Below are positions 8,467 to 16,458 of a stretch of DNA of 64,000 bases, one piece after another. A program made the translations under genes and the position numbers. Source of the stretch: Deltaproteobacteria bacterium (GTDB lineage Bacteria > Desulfobacterota > Desulfobaccia > Desulfobaccales > 0-14-0-80-60-11). The stretch is from the NCBI GenBank assembly GCA_030018495.1, contig JASEFS010000006.1:1-64000 (forward strand), written 5' to 3'. Below the pieces are notes generated by a model, which did not search any database, was not told the DNA's origin, and worked only from the letters and a program-made list of their open reading frames with translations. Each line of letters opens with the position of its first letter. Position 1 is the stretch's first letter.

Positions 8467-8703
8467 ATGGAAGAAAAAGACGCGGCAAAACTGGCGGAAC
8501 GCGTGCGGCCCCTGGTAAATGAAATTCTGGCGGATTTCAATACAAAAGGGGTGACTCCCCAGGAGGCGGGCATGATAATCCTGGCCTTGACGCATCGCCT
8601 CATGTCGGTGCTCTCCGGCAATCCCGATGAACAACGGATCTTCATCCTGCACATGGTTAATTTGGTGAACAACTACCTGGCTGGGAATTTGCAGGAAGAA
8701 TGA
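8467..8703 (+). CDS. Hypothetical small protein
   Basis: 78 residues, acidic and helical, starting MEEKDAAKLAERVRPLVNEI and ending NYLAGNLQEE. A GGGGAT stretch precedes the ATG. No recognised domain, TM segment or signal. It is read divergently from the thymidylyltransferase gene, 74 bp ahead of the CysK-CysRS fusion gene, and may share its transcript. Codon use resembles that of neighbouring genes, which supports a real gene. Confidence 0.55.
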   Translation: MEEKDAAKLAERVRPLVNEILADFNTKGVTPQEAGMIILALTHRLMSVLSGNPDEQRIFILHMVNLVNNYLAGNLQEE

Positions 8704-8777
8704 GCCTGACCGGCGCAAGCCTGCCACATCACCTGGTTTGCCTTTAATCGATTTCTTAAAGAGCGGGAATTGCCTAT

Positions 8778-11084
8778 ATGAAACGGCGTGCTGATACACT
8801 TTTGGAATTGATGGGGGAAACCCCCATTGTGCGCCTGAACCGCTTGAATCCCAACCCCAGGGTGGAGATTTACGTCAAGTTGGAGTACTTCAACCCCGGC
8901 GGCTCGGTTAAGGACCGGCCGGCCCTGGCCATGATCGAGGCGGCGGAGGCCAGCGGCGAATTGACCCCGGACAAGAGCGTCATCGAAGCCACCAGCGGCA
9001 ACACCGGCATCGGCCTGGCCATAGTCTGCGCGGTCAAGGGCTATCGCCTGCTCCTGGCCATGCCGGAGTCCGCGTCCCTGGAACGCAAACGCATTCTCAA
9101 GGCCCTGGGCGCGGAGCTGCTTCTCACCCCGGCGCACCTGGGCACTGACGGGGCCATCGAAGAAGTCTACAAGCTGGCGCGGGAGCACCCGGAAAAATAC
9201 TACCTGGCAGACCAGTTCAACAATCCCGCCAACCCCGCCTCCCATAAGGGGACGGCGCGGGAAATCTGGGAGCAGACCGAAGGGAAGGTCACCCATGTGG
9301 TGGCCACCATAGGAACCACCGGCACCCTCATGGGGCTGTCCCGTTATCTAAAAGAGTTCAGCCCGGATATTCGACTGATAGGAGTGGAGCCCTATCTGGG
9401 CCATGCCATCCAGGGCCTGAAAAACCTGAAGGAATCCTACGTCCCAGGAATTTTTGTCAAAGGCCGGGCCGATGAAATGGTCCATGTCGAGGACGAGGAA
9501 GCCTTCGAAACCGCCCGGCGTCTGGCCCGGGAAGAGGGCCTCTTCCTCGGCATGAGCTCCGGCGCCGCGGTAGCCGCAGCCCAGCGTCTGGCCAGGGAAC
9601 TGGACCAGGGATTGATCGTGGCCATCGCCCCGGATAGCGGCGAGCGCTATCTATCCACGCCTCTGTTTACCGAAAAAGAAGCCCCCACGCTGCAGTTTTA
9701 CAACACCCTTACCCGGGCCAAGGAGCCCTTTGAACCGCGGCGGGAAGGCGAAGCCATGGTATATGTGGACGGGCCGGCTCTCCACACCCACCTCTCCCTG
9801 AACATGGCCCGGCGTTTGGTGACGGCGGATCTGCTGCGGCGCTACCTAAGCTACCGGGCTTTCAAGGTCCGGCAGGTGGTGAGCCTGATTGACTTGGACG
9901 ACCGGGCTATCGCCGGGGCCGCGGCTGCGGGCCAGGACCTGGCGTCCTTCACCGCCCGCTTCCGGGAAGAGTTCCACCGGGACCTGAAAGCCTTGCGCAT
10001 CGCCGAAGGCAGCCTCTATCCGTTGGCTTCCGAGCATGTGGACGACATGGTGAACCTCACCCGGCGCCTGCTGGAGCGGGGCTTCGCTTACGAGAAGCTG
10101 CGTTCGGTGTACTTTGATATCTCCCGTTTCAAGGAATACGGGCGGCTTTCCCGCCTGGATTTGAGCAAGATCAAGGTCGGCAAGACGGTTGACCTGGATG
10201 AGTACGCCAAGGAAAATCCCCGGGACTTCACGCTGCTCAAGCGGGCCAAACTGGCGGAATTGAAGAAAGGCCTCTTTTTTACCACCCCCTGGGGAAAAGT
10301 GCGCCCCAGCTGGCACCTGGAGTGCACCGCCATGGCCCTGAAACACTTAGGGCAGACGGTTGATTTCCACATCGGCGGCATCGAGTCCCTTTTCCCCCAC
10401 GAGGAAAACGAGAACGCCCTGTTTACCGCGGCCACCGGCCGGCCCATGTCCCGGTTCTGGCTGCACAGCGATCTGGTGTTGAAAGACGGCCGCCCCTTGC
10501 GGGAAGAGGGCGGAATCTCGGTGCGGGACCTGCTCAATCAAGGAGTGAAGGGCGAGGATATCCGATACTTTTTAATGGCCACTCACTACCGCAAGCCCCT
10601 GACCTTCTCCAAAGACAGCCTGGCCGCCGGTATTAAGGCCCGGGCCCGGCTGGATCATTTTCTGCAGCGCTTGAGCCTGGTGACCGGGCCGGACAACCGC
10701 CTGGCACAGATGGAGGAGCGTTTATTCCTGTTGAAAAAAGAAGTAATCGCCGCGCTGGACGACGACCTGAGCATCTCCAAGGCGTTCTCTGCGGTGTATG
10801 CCTGCCTGGCTGAGTTGAACCAGGAAATTGACCGGGGGCGGGTGGGGGAGCAGGCCGCCGCGGCGATTCTGAGCCGTTTCGAAGAATTGGACGATATATT
10901 CGGGGTAATGAACCTGCCGCACCCGGCCCAGGACGCCGACATCGAAGCCCGCCTGAAGGAGCGGGAGGCCGCCCGCAAACGACGGGATTGGGCCGCAGCG
11001 GACCGCATCCGGGAGGAACTGGCGGCCCAAGGCGTGGAGATTATCGACACTCCGGCCGGACCCCGCTGGCGCCGGTGCAGCTAA
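8778..11084 (+). CDS. Cysteine synthase fused to a degenerate cysteinyl-tRNA synthetase
   Basis: 768 residues. Residues 1-about 300 are a complete PLP-dependent O-acetylserine sulfhydrylase: GGSVKDR with PLP Lys45, the TSGNTGIG loop, GTTGTLMG, and PDSGERYLS. From about 305 (LQFYNTLTRAKEPFEP) it continues colinearly as cysteinyl-tRNA synthetase. The synthetase signatures are altered. The zinc Cys in MYVCGPT is Asp331 (VYVDGPA), HIGN is replaced by SLNM (340-343), and KMSKS is replaced by RPLRE (572-576). Other zinc ligands survive (WHLEC with Cys516; FPHEENE). The anticodon-side helices and the C-terminal region are present. The first half is probably active; the second half is probably not an aminoacylating enzyme. 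It could bind cysteine or act in cysteine persulfide or regulatory chemistry (speculative). Confidence 0.88.
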   Translation: MKRRADTLLELMGETPIVRLNRLNPNPRVEIYVKLEYFNPGGSVKDRPALAMIEAAEASGELTPDKSVIEATSGNTGIGLAIVCAVKGYRLLLAMPESASLERKRILKALGAELLLTPAHLGTDGAIEEVYKLAREHPEKYYLADQFNNPANPASHKGTAREIWEQTEGKVTHVVATIGTTGTLMGLSRYLKEFSPDIRLIGVEPYLGHAIQGLKNLKESYVPGIFVKGRADEMVHVEDEEAFETARRLAREEGLFLGMSSGAAVAAAQRLARELDQGLIVAIAPDSGERYLSTPLFTEKEAPTLQFYNTLTRAKEPFEPRREGEAMVYVDGPALHTHLSLNMARRLVTADLLRRYLSYRAFKVRQVVSLIDLDDRAIAGAAAAGQDLASFTARFREEFHRDLKALRIAEGSLYPLASEHVDDMVNLTRRLLERGFAYEKLRSVYFDISRFKEYGRLSRLDLSKIKVGKTVDLDEYAKENPRDFTLLKRAKLAELKKGLFFTTPWGKVRPSWHLECTAMALKHLGQTVDFHIGGIESLFPHEENENALFTAATGRPMSRFWLHSDLVLKDGRPLREEGGISVRDLLNQGVKGEDIRYFLMATHYRKPLTFSKDSLAAGIKARARLDHFLQRLSLVTGPDNRLAQMEERLFLLKKEVIAALDDDLSISKAFSAVYACLAELNQEIDRGRVGEQAAAAILSRFEELDDIFGVMNLPHPAQDADIEARLKEREAARKRRDWAAADRIREELAAQGVEIIDTPAGPRWRRCS

Positions 11085-11115
11085 ATTAGCAGACGGCGCA
11101 TAAAGAGAGGAACGT

Positions 11116-11217
11116 ATGCCCCATGATTATTATTGGTGGGGGCCCATGTGGGTCATGCCCATGATTATGCCTTTTATCTTCATTGCGGTTTTGATTGTGT
11201 GCCTCTATTTGAATTGA
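11116..11217 (+). CDS. Small membrane protein, 33 residues
   Basis: Short ORF MPHDYYWWGPMWVMPMIM followed by a hydrophobic segment (PFIFIAVLIVCLYLN). GAGAGG lies five bases before the ATG. The aromatic/Met-rich start followed by a single TM helix resembles small membrane proteins that precede SHOCT-type proteins. The next ORF, 52 bp downstream, also has a TM helix and a SHOCT-like C-terminus, so the pair may work together. Function unknown. Confidence 0.45.
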   Translation: MPHDYYWWGPMWVMPMIMPFIFIAVLIVCLYLN

Positions 11218-11269
11218 GCAATTTTTGGCATAGTTTGTGTAAAGGGAGAAGCTGCCGGCCTATTAAAAA

Positions 11270-11551
11270 GTGATCGAAGCCGAGGGGGGTGCCAAGATCG
11301 ATTTCGAGCATTATTTGGGGGGGATGGTTGATCTGGTTTTCTTACTTGTTCCCATAGCCCTGTTGGGCGGGTTTTCTCTCGTGTATTATTTCATGGCCAA
11401 ACCGAATCATGGGCGGACCTGGAAACTCGGGAATAAAGCAAGAGCAGAAGCCATACTGCAGGAATTTGAACGACAGTACAAGCATGGCAAGATCACCAGG
11501 GCCCAGTTCGAAAATATTCTGATTAAATATTTTCCCAAAGACAGGAACTAA
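11270..11551 (+). CDS. Small membrane protein with SHOCT-like C-terminus
   Basis: 93 residues from the GTG at 11270, or 75 from the ATG at 11324; neither has a convincing ribosome-binding site. One TM helix (VDLVFLLVPIALLGGFSLVY) is followed by a basic linker. The C-terminal helical motif AILQEFERQYKHGKITRAQF resembles the short SHOCT oligomerisation motif (x-rya-x-GeI-x-eEf). It sits between the CysK fusion gene and argH, 15 bp before argH. Function unknown. Confidence 0.5.
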   Translation: MIEAEGGAKIDFEHYLGGMVDLVFLLVPIALLGGFSLVYYFMAKPNHGRTWKLGNKARAEAILQEFERQYKHGKITRAQFENILIKYFPKDRN

Positions 11552-11566
11552 GGATGGGCAGGTTAT

Positions 11567-12946
11567 ATGTCTGACAAGCCCTGGGGCGGGCGCTTCCGGG
11601 AAAAGACCGCCGGTGAAGTGGAGGATTTTACCTGTTCCCTTCATTTTGACCGGCGGCTGTACCGCCAGGATATCGCCGGGTCCATGGCCCATGCCCGGAT
11701 GCTGGCGAAGCAGGGCATCCTGAGCCAATCGGAAGCCGCGGCCATCATCCAGGGGCTGGCGGAAATCCGCCAGGAGATCGAATCCGGCGAGTTCGTCTTC
11801 GACCCGGCCATGGAAGATATCCATATGGCCATCGAGGCCCGGCTCAGCGCCAAAATCGGCGACCTGGGAGGCAAGCTCCACACCGCGCGCAGCCGGAACG
11901 ACCAGGTGGCCCTGGACGTGCGCCTCTACCTGGCCGAAGAGGTGGAGGGGCTGCTGGAGGATTTGATCGAACTGCGCCGGTCCGCCGCCCGGCTGGCCCG
12001 CCGCTACTTCGGCCTCATCATGCCGGGCTACACCCATCTGCAGCGGGCCCAGCCCGTGCTCTTCACCCATCATATGCTGGCGTATGACGAGATGTGGCGC
12101 CGGGACATGAGCCGCCTGCAGGAGTCCTTGCCCCGCATCAAGGTGTCTCCTCTGGGAGCTGCGGCCCTGGCCGGGACCACCTTCCCCATCGATCCTCACG
12201 TCACTGCGGCGGAGCTGGGCTTTGCGGACGTTTTCCGGAACAGCCTGGACGCGGTGAGTGACCGGGACTTCATCCTGGAGTTTCTGGCCCACGCCGCCCT
12301 CATCATGGTGCACCTGAGCCGCCTGGCCGAGGAGCTTATCCTCTGGTCCTCCTCGGAGTTCGGCTTCGTGGAGATTGCTGACGCCTACGCCACCGGCTCC
12401 TCCATTATGCCCCAGAAGAAAAATCCGGATGTGGCCGAACTCATCCGGGGCAAAACCGGGCGGGTGGCGGGGCATCTCATGGGCCTCCTGATGACCTTGA
12501 AGGGTCTTCCCCTGACTTACAACCGGGACTTGCAGGAAGACAAGGAGCCTCTCTTCGATGCGGTAGATACGGTCAGGTCCTCGGTGCAGCTCATGGCGGG
12601 CATGCTGGAGGGGCTCAAGCTCAAGCCGGAGCGCCTGAATGCCGCCCTGCACGGCGGCTATCTTTCCGCCACTGATATGGCGGACTACCTGGTGAATCAG
12701 GGCCTGCCCTTCCGCACGGCCCACGAACAGGTGGGAAGGCTGGTGGGCTATGCCGAATTCCAGGGCAAGGAACTCTGGGAGCTGTCACTGGAGGAGATTC
12801 AGCGGTTCGCTTCTCAGGCGGGGCCTGATATCTTCGACTGGCTGAAAATCGACAACGTGGTGGCCCGGCGCACCTCGCCCGGCGGCACCGCGCCGGCGCG
12901 GGTGGAGGAGGCTTTAAAAAAGGTGGAGAAAGAATTGGGCCTGTGA
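11567..12946 (+). CDS. argH: Argininosuccinate lyase
   Basis: Cleaves argininosuccinate to arginine and fumarate, the last step of arginine synthesis. 459 residues, the normal family length. Conserved segments are WGGRF near the N-terminus, HTARSRNDQVA, MPGYTHLQRAQPV, and the superfamily signature GSSIMPQKKNPD with the catalytic Ser in its loop. The C-terminal FRTAHEQVGRLV is also typical. Cytoplasmic homotetramer in the family. The next gene, a lipoprotein, starts 11 bp downstream, and the lysine genes follow, an order I recall from Geobacter-type genomes. No argG is in the window. Confidence 0.96.
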   Translation: MSDKPWGGRFREKTAGEVEDFTCSLHFDRRLYRQDIAGSMAHARMLAKQGILSQSEAAAIIQGLAEIRQEIESGEFVFDPAMEDIHMAIEARLSAKIGDLGGKLHTARSRNDQVALDVRLYLAEEVEGLLEDLIELRRSAARLARRYFGLIMPGYTHLQRAQPVLFTHHMLAYDEMWRRDMSRLQESLPRIKVSPLGAAALAGTTFPIDPHVTAAELGFADVFRNSLDAVSDRDFILEFLAHAALIMVHLSRLAEELILWSSSEFGFVEIADAYATGSSIMPQKKNPDVAELIRGKTGRVAGHLMGLLMTLKGLPLTYNRDLQEDKEPLFDAVDTVRSSVQLMAGMLEGLKLKPERLNAALHGGYLSATDMADYLVNQGLPFRTAHEQVGRLVGYAEFQGKELWELSLEEIQRFASQAGPDIFDWLKIDNVVARRTSPGGTAPARVEEALKKVEKELGL

Positions 12947-12957
12947 GAGGTAAATTG

Positions 12958-14136
12958 ATGGTTTTAAAAATTTGGGGGAGGGGGCCAGGGATCGCAGACC
13001 CCTGCCCCCTCCCTCAAACCCCCACCCCCAACCCTGTAAAGGGGGTTGGAAGTGGGTGTGGGGGAGGGCGGAGGACCATTGTTCCCCCGGTCCTCCCCCA
13101 CATCGTCTTATTCCTTTCTCTCCTCCTCCTCGCCGCCGCGTGCGGCAAGAAATTGGACCCTTTGCCTCCCGAGGCGGTGTTGCCGGCGTCGGTAAAGGAA
13201 TTCCGGCTTGTCCAGGAAGGGGAGGGTCTGCTGCTTTCGTGGAAGTTCCCCACCGAGAATCAGTTGGGCCAGCCCCTGGCCCAGCTCAGCGGCTTTATCC
13301 TGGAGCGCTGCGAAAGCACGGGTGCCGCGCCGGTCCAGGGCTGTCTGGTGGATTTTGTCCGGATCGCGGATATCGAACTGGATTATCCCAGGGCGGGAGT
13401 GGTCAAGGACGGCGCGGTGTATTATCATGACAGGAACCTGGCCCCCGGGCGGCGCTATTATTACCGGGCGGCCGCCTATGATCCCAGCCGCTACCCCGGC
13501 GAATGGTCCAGGGTCCTGAGCCGTGCCTGGGGAGTGCTCCCCCGGGCCCCGGACAACTTCAAGGCTGAAGCCGGGGACCGGGTGGCGGCCCTGGCCTGGG
13601 ACCCGGTCAGATACCTGAAAGACGGCAGCCCGGTGCGCGACCTGGCCGGCTATAATATTTATCGGCGCAGCGGCGCAGCCGAATTCGGCAAAATCACGCC
13701 CGACCCGGTGGATGGCACGGTCTTTCAGGATGTGGCGGTAAAAAACGACGTGGAATATACTTACACCGTCCGGGCGGTTAGGAAAATCGGGCCGGACTTC
13801 CTGGAGAGCGAAAATTCCGCAACCAGGACGGTGAAGCCCCAGGACCTGACCGCGCCGCCGCCGGTGCTCAACCTGGTGGCCGCGCCCACGACCAAGGGCG
13901 CGGAATTGCGCTGGGAGCCCAACCCGGCCGCGGATTTGGCCGGCTACCGGGTCTACCGTCGCGCCGCGGGCGAGCCGCAGTTCACCCTGCTGACGCCCTC
14001 GTTGGTGACCAGGCCCTACTTTGTGGACGACCGGGTCAGCCGGGAGCAAACCTATTATTACTACGTCACCGCGGTGGACGACTCCGAACGGGCCAATGAA
14101 AGCCTGCCCTCGGAGGAGGCGGCGGTGAGCTTTTAG
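12958..14136 (+). CDS. Lipoprotein with fibronectin type III-like repeats
   Basis: 392 residues from the ATG at 12958. The hydrophobic stretch IVLFLSLLLLAAAC followed by GKKLDPLPP looks like a lipoprotein signal with Cys as the lipidated residue, though the lipobox lacks the usual Leu at -3. The rest contains about three FN3-like modules, each with the pattern LSW/LAWDP/LRWEPN then Y-x-I/V-Y-R-R and a closing tyrosine corner. It is probably an envelope protein. The codons before the signal (about 5-45) come from a G-rich palindromic repeat (12973-13101), so the true start or original signal end may have been disturbed. It is conserved between argH and lysA in related genomes, as I recall; role unknown. 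Confidence 0.75.
   Translation: MVLKIWGRGPGIADPCPLPQTPTPNPVKGVGSGCGGGRRTIVPPVLPHIVLFLSLLLLAAACGKKLDPLPPEAVLPASVKEFRLVQEGEGLLLSWKFPTENQLGQPLAQLSGFILERCESTGAAPVQGCLVDFVRIADIELDYPRAGVVKDGAVYYHDRNLAPGRRYYYRAAAYDPSRYPGEWSRVLSRAWGVLPRAPDNFKAEAGDRVAALAWDPVRYLKDGSPVRDLAGYNIYRRSGAAEFGKITPDPVDGTVFQDVAVKNDVEYTYTVRAVRKIGPDFLESENSATRTVKPQDLTAPPPVLNLVAAPTTKGAELRWEPNPAADLAGYRVYRRAAGEPQFTLLTPSLVTRPYFVDDRVSREQTYYYYVTAVDDSERANESLPSEEAAVSF
12973..13101. repeat. G-rich/C-rich palindrome pair inside a gene start
   Basis: Two adjacent inverted repeats: GGGGAGGGGGCCAGGG pairing with CCCCTGCCCCCTCCC (12973-13014), and TGTGGGGGAGGGCGGAGGAC pairing with GGTCCTCCCCCACA (13056-13101). The connector AACCCTGTAAAGGGGGTT resembles the stretch upstream of the copy at 29219. 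It overlaps the 5' end of the lipoprotein reading frame. Confidence 0.6.
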
Positions 14137-14169
14137 CTGTAAGCTTTAAGCCTTGGGCTGTAAGCTTTT
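14135..14169. repeat. Tandem heptamer array, AGCTTAA family
   Basis: Units AGCTGTA, AGCTTTA, AGCCTTG, GGCTGTA, AGCTTTT start inside the stop codon of the lipoprotein gene. With the array at 14282 it flanks a 110-bp spacer before lysA. Confidence 0.8.
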
Positions 14170-14281
14170 TAAGCGCCATAAATCCACGGCCGTATCTGCG
14201 ACACCATGCAATAGTTTGCTTGTCCCAATAAATATCTCAGAGTTAATCTTGCCATCCAGAGGAAAGAATTATAAAAACCTA

Positions 14282-14342
14282 AGCTTAAAGCTTAAAGCCT
14301 ATAGCTGAAAGTTCAGAGCCTAAAGCCAATCTGAAAGCTGAC
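14282..14342. repeat. Tandem heptamer array, AGCTTAA family
   Basis: Units AGCTTAA, AGCTTAA, AGCCTAT, AGCTGAA, AGTTCAG, AGCCTAA, AGCCAAT and a degenerate end run up to four bases before the lysA start codon. No Shine-Dalgarno sequence is visible for lysA. Confidence 0.85.
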
Positions 14343-14346
14343 AACC

Positions 14347-15606
14347 ATGCACCATTTCCACTACATCAACGGCGAACTTCACTGCGAGCAGGTGCCGGTC
14401 AGGCGCATCGCCGGGGCAGTGGGCACGCCCTTTTACCTGTACAGCCACGCTACCCTGGCCCATCACTTCCGCACCTTTGACGCCGCGTTCGCCGGCTACC
14501 CGCACCTGATCTGCTTCGCGGTCAAGTCCAACTCCAACCTGGCCATCCTGCGGCTGATGATCAGTCTGGGCGCGGGCGTGGACATCGTCAGCGGCGGCGA
14601 GCTGTTCCGCTCCCTCCAAGCCGGGGTGGACCCCATGAAAGTGGTTTACTCGGGGGTTGGGAAAAGCAAAGACGAAATCCGCCGGGCTATAAAAGCCGGC
14701 ATTCTCATGTTCAATATAGAATCCTCCCAGGAGTTGGGGGAAATCTCCCGGCTGGCCGGACGGTTGCGGACCAAGGCGAGGATCGCTCTGCGCATCAACC
14801 CGGACATCGACCCCCAGACCCATCCTTATATCTCAACGGGGCTGAAGAAGAACAAGTTCGGCATCGACATCGAGCAGGCCCTCAAGGATTACCGCCGGGC
14901 CCGGGAACTGCCCCATATTGAAGTGGTGGGCGTGGCCTGCCACATCGGCTCCCAGATCACCGAATTGGGGCCTTTTCTGGAAGCCGTGCAGCGCCTGAAG
15001 GAGCTCATCCGAAAACTGGAACTGGAAGGTATCCGCATCCGATACCTGGATTTGGGCGGCGGCCTGGGCATCACTTATGACCAGGAAACCCCGCCGCACC
15101 CGAGGGATTACGGCGCCGCGCTGGTTAAGGAGCTGCAAGGGCTGGACTGCACCCTGATCCTGGAGCCCGGGCGGGTGCTGGTGGGCAATGCCGGCATCCT
15201 GGTCACGCGGGTGAACTATACCAAGGACACCGAAGCCAAGCACTTTATCATTGTGGATGCGGGCATGAACGACCTGGCCCGCCCCAGCCTCTACGGCTCC
15301 TATCACGCGGTCTGGCCTGTGGTGGAAAAGGACCGGCCCGAAGTGACCGCGTCTTTGGTGGGCCCCATCTGCGAATCCGGCGATTTCCTGGCCAAGGACC
15401 GCCCCATGCCGGCCTTTGCGCCCGGGGAGCTGGTGGCTGTGATGAGCGCCGGGGCCTACGGCTTTTCCATGAGTTCCAATTACAACTCCCGGCCGAGAGT
15501 GCCAGAAATCTTGGTGAAAGATAGGGCATTTTATGTTATCAGAAAGCGGGAGACCTACCGCCAGCTAATTCGGGGTGAAAGCATCCCCGATTTCCTGGAA
15601 AGGTAA
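14347..15606 (+). CDS. lysA: Diaminopimelate decarboxylase
   Basis: Converts meso-diaminopimelate to lysine, the last step of the pathway. 419 residues, normal for the family. The fold-type III PLP barrel is shown by FAVKSNSNLAIL with PLP Lys60, VDIVSGGELFRSLQAG, GVACHIGSQI, the Gly-rich phosphate site LDLGGGLGI, EPGRVLVGNAGI, and the C-terminal VGPICESGDFLAKDR with the active-site Cys. AGAYGFSMSSNYNSR closes the site. It is followed after six bases by dapF, so the two are probably co-translated. The start follows a heptamer repeat rather than a ribosome-binding site. Confidence 0.96.
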   Translation: MHHFHYINGELHCEQVPVRRIAGAVGTPFYLYSHATLAHHFRTFDAAFAGYPHLICFAVKSNSNLAILRLMISLGAGVDIVSGGELFRSLQAGVDPMKVVYSGVGKSKDEIRRAIKAGILMFNIESSQELGEISRLAGRLRTKARIALRINPDIDPQTHPYISTGLKKNKFGIDIEQALKDYRRARELPHIEVVGVACHIGSQITELGPFLEAVQRLKELIRKLELEGIRIRYLDLGGGLGITYDQETPPHPRDYGAALVKELQGLDCTLILEPGRVLVGNAGILVTRVNYTKDTEAKHFIIVDAGMNDLARPSLYGSYHAVWPVVEKDRPEVTASLVGPICESGDFLAKDRPMPAFAPGELVAVMSAGAYGFSMSSNYNSRPRVPEILVKDRAFYVIRKRETYRQLIRGESIPDFLER

Positions 15607-15612
15607 GACGTG

Positions 15613-16446
15613 ATGGCTGACCGGGACCGCATCCCCTTCTTCAAAATGCACGGCGGCGGCAATGATTTTGTGCTCATCGACCACCGGGAGCGGTTCATTC
15701 CGGTTCCGGATCAGCCGCGGCTGGCTCAGCGGCTGTGCGCCTGCAAAACCGGCGTCGGCGCGGACGGCCTCATTCTTATAGAGCATTCTGACAAAGCCGA
15801 CCTGGGTTGGCGCTTTTACAACGCCGACGGCTCGCAGGCGGAAATGTGCGGCAACGGGGCCCGCTGCGCGGCCCGGTTTGCCGTGTTGAACGGCCTGGCC
15901 CAGCCGCGCCTGAGCCTGGAGACCCTGGCAGGCGTCATCCATGCCGAAGTCCAGGACCGGGTGGCCCGAGTGCTCATGACCGGGGTGGGTGAATTCCGCC
16001 TGCACCTGGATATCCCGGTAAAAGACCTGACCCTGCACGGCCATTTCATGAAAGTGGGGGTGCCCCACACCGTGGTGCCGGTGAAAAATCTGGAGGAGGT
16101 GCCGGTTGTCGAATGGGGCCGGGCGGTGCGCTTTCACCCCATGTTCCAGCCGGCCGGGACAAATTGCAATTTCGCCGCGGTCACCGGCCCCCACGCCTTG
16201 GCGCTGAGAACCTATGAGCGCGGGGTGGAGGACGAGACTCTGGCCTGCGGCACCGGCGCGGTGGCTGCGGCCTTGATTTCAGCCCGTCTCGGGAAAGTGA
16301 CCTCGCCGGTTCTGGTTCATACCCGAGGCGGTGAAGTCCTGACGGTTTCTTTTCAGGCACAGGGCGAGGCCATCTCAGAGGTTTTCCTGGAGGGCGAAGC
16401 CCTGGTGGTTTACCAGGGTGAATTATGGATGGAGGAAATCAAGTAA
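15613..16446 (+). CDS. dapF: Diaminopimelate epimerase
   Basis: Interconverts LL- and meso-diaminopimelate with a two-cysteine, cofactor-free mechanism. 277 residues from the ATG at 15613 (a GTG three bases earlier is also possible). Both catalytic cysteines are visible: Cys79 in MCGNGARC and Cys212 in LACGTGAVAAAL. FFKMHGGGNDFVLID near the N-terminus is the family opening. Between lysA and dapA in the lysine operon; consistent with the DapL route, which yields LL-diaminopimelate and so needs this enzyme. Confidence 0.96.
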   Translation: MADRDRIPFFKMHGGGNDFVLIDHRERFIPVPDQPRLAQRLCACKTGVGADGLILIEHSDKADLGWRFYNADGSQAEMCGNGARCAARFAVLNGLAQPRLSLETLAGVIHAEVQDRVARVLMTGVGEFRLHLDIPVKDLTLHGHFMKVGVPHTVVPVKNLEEVPVVEWGRAVRFHPMFQPAGTNCNFAAVTGPHALALRTYERGVEDETLACGTGAVAAALISARLGKVTSPVLVHTRGGEVLTVSFQAQGEAISEVFLEGEALVVYQGELWMEEIK

Positions 16447-16458
16447 GGAGGGAGATTC

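Noticed and set aside
11342-12724. 460-codon minus-strand ORF over argH
   Set aside because: Antisense to a complete argininosuccinate lyase; composition typical of a GC-rich shadow frame.
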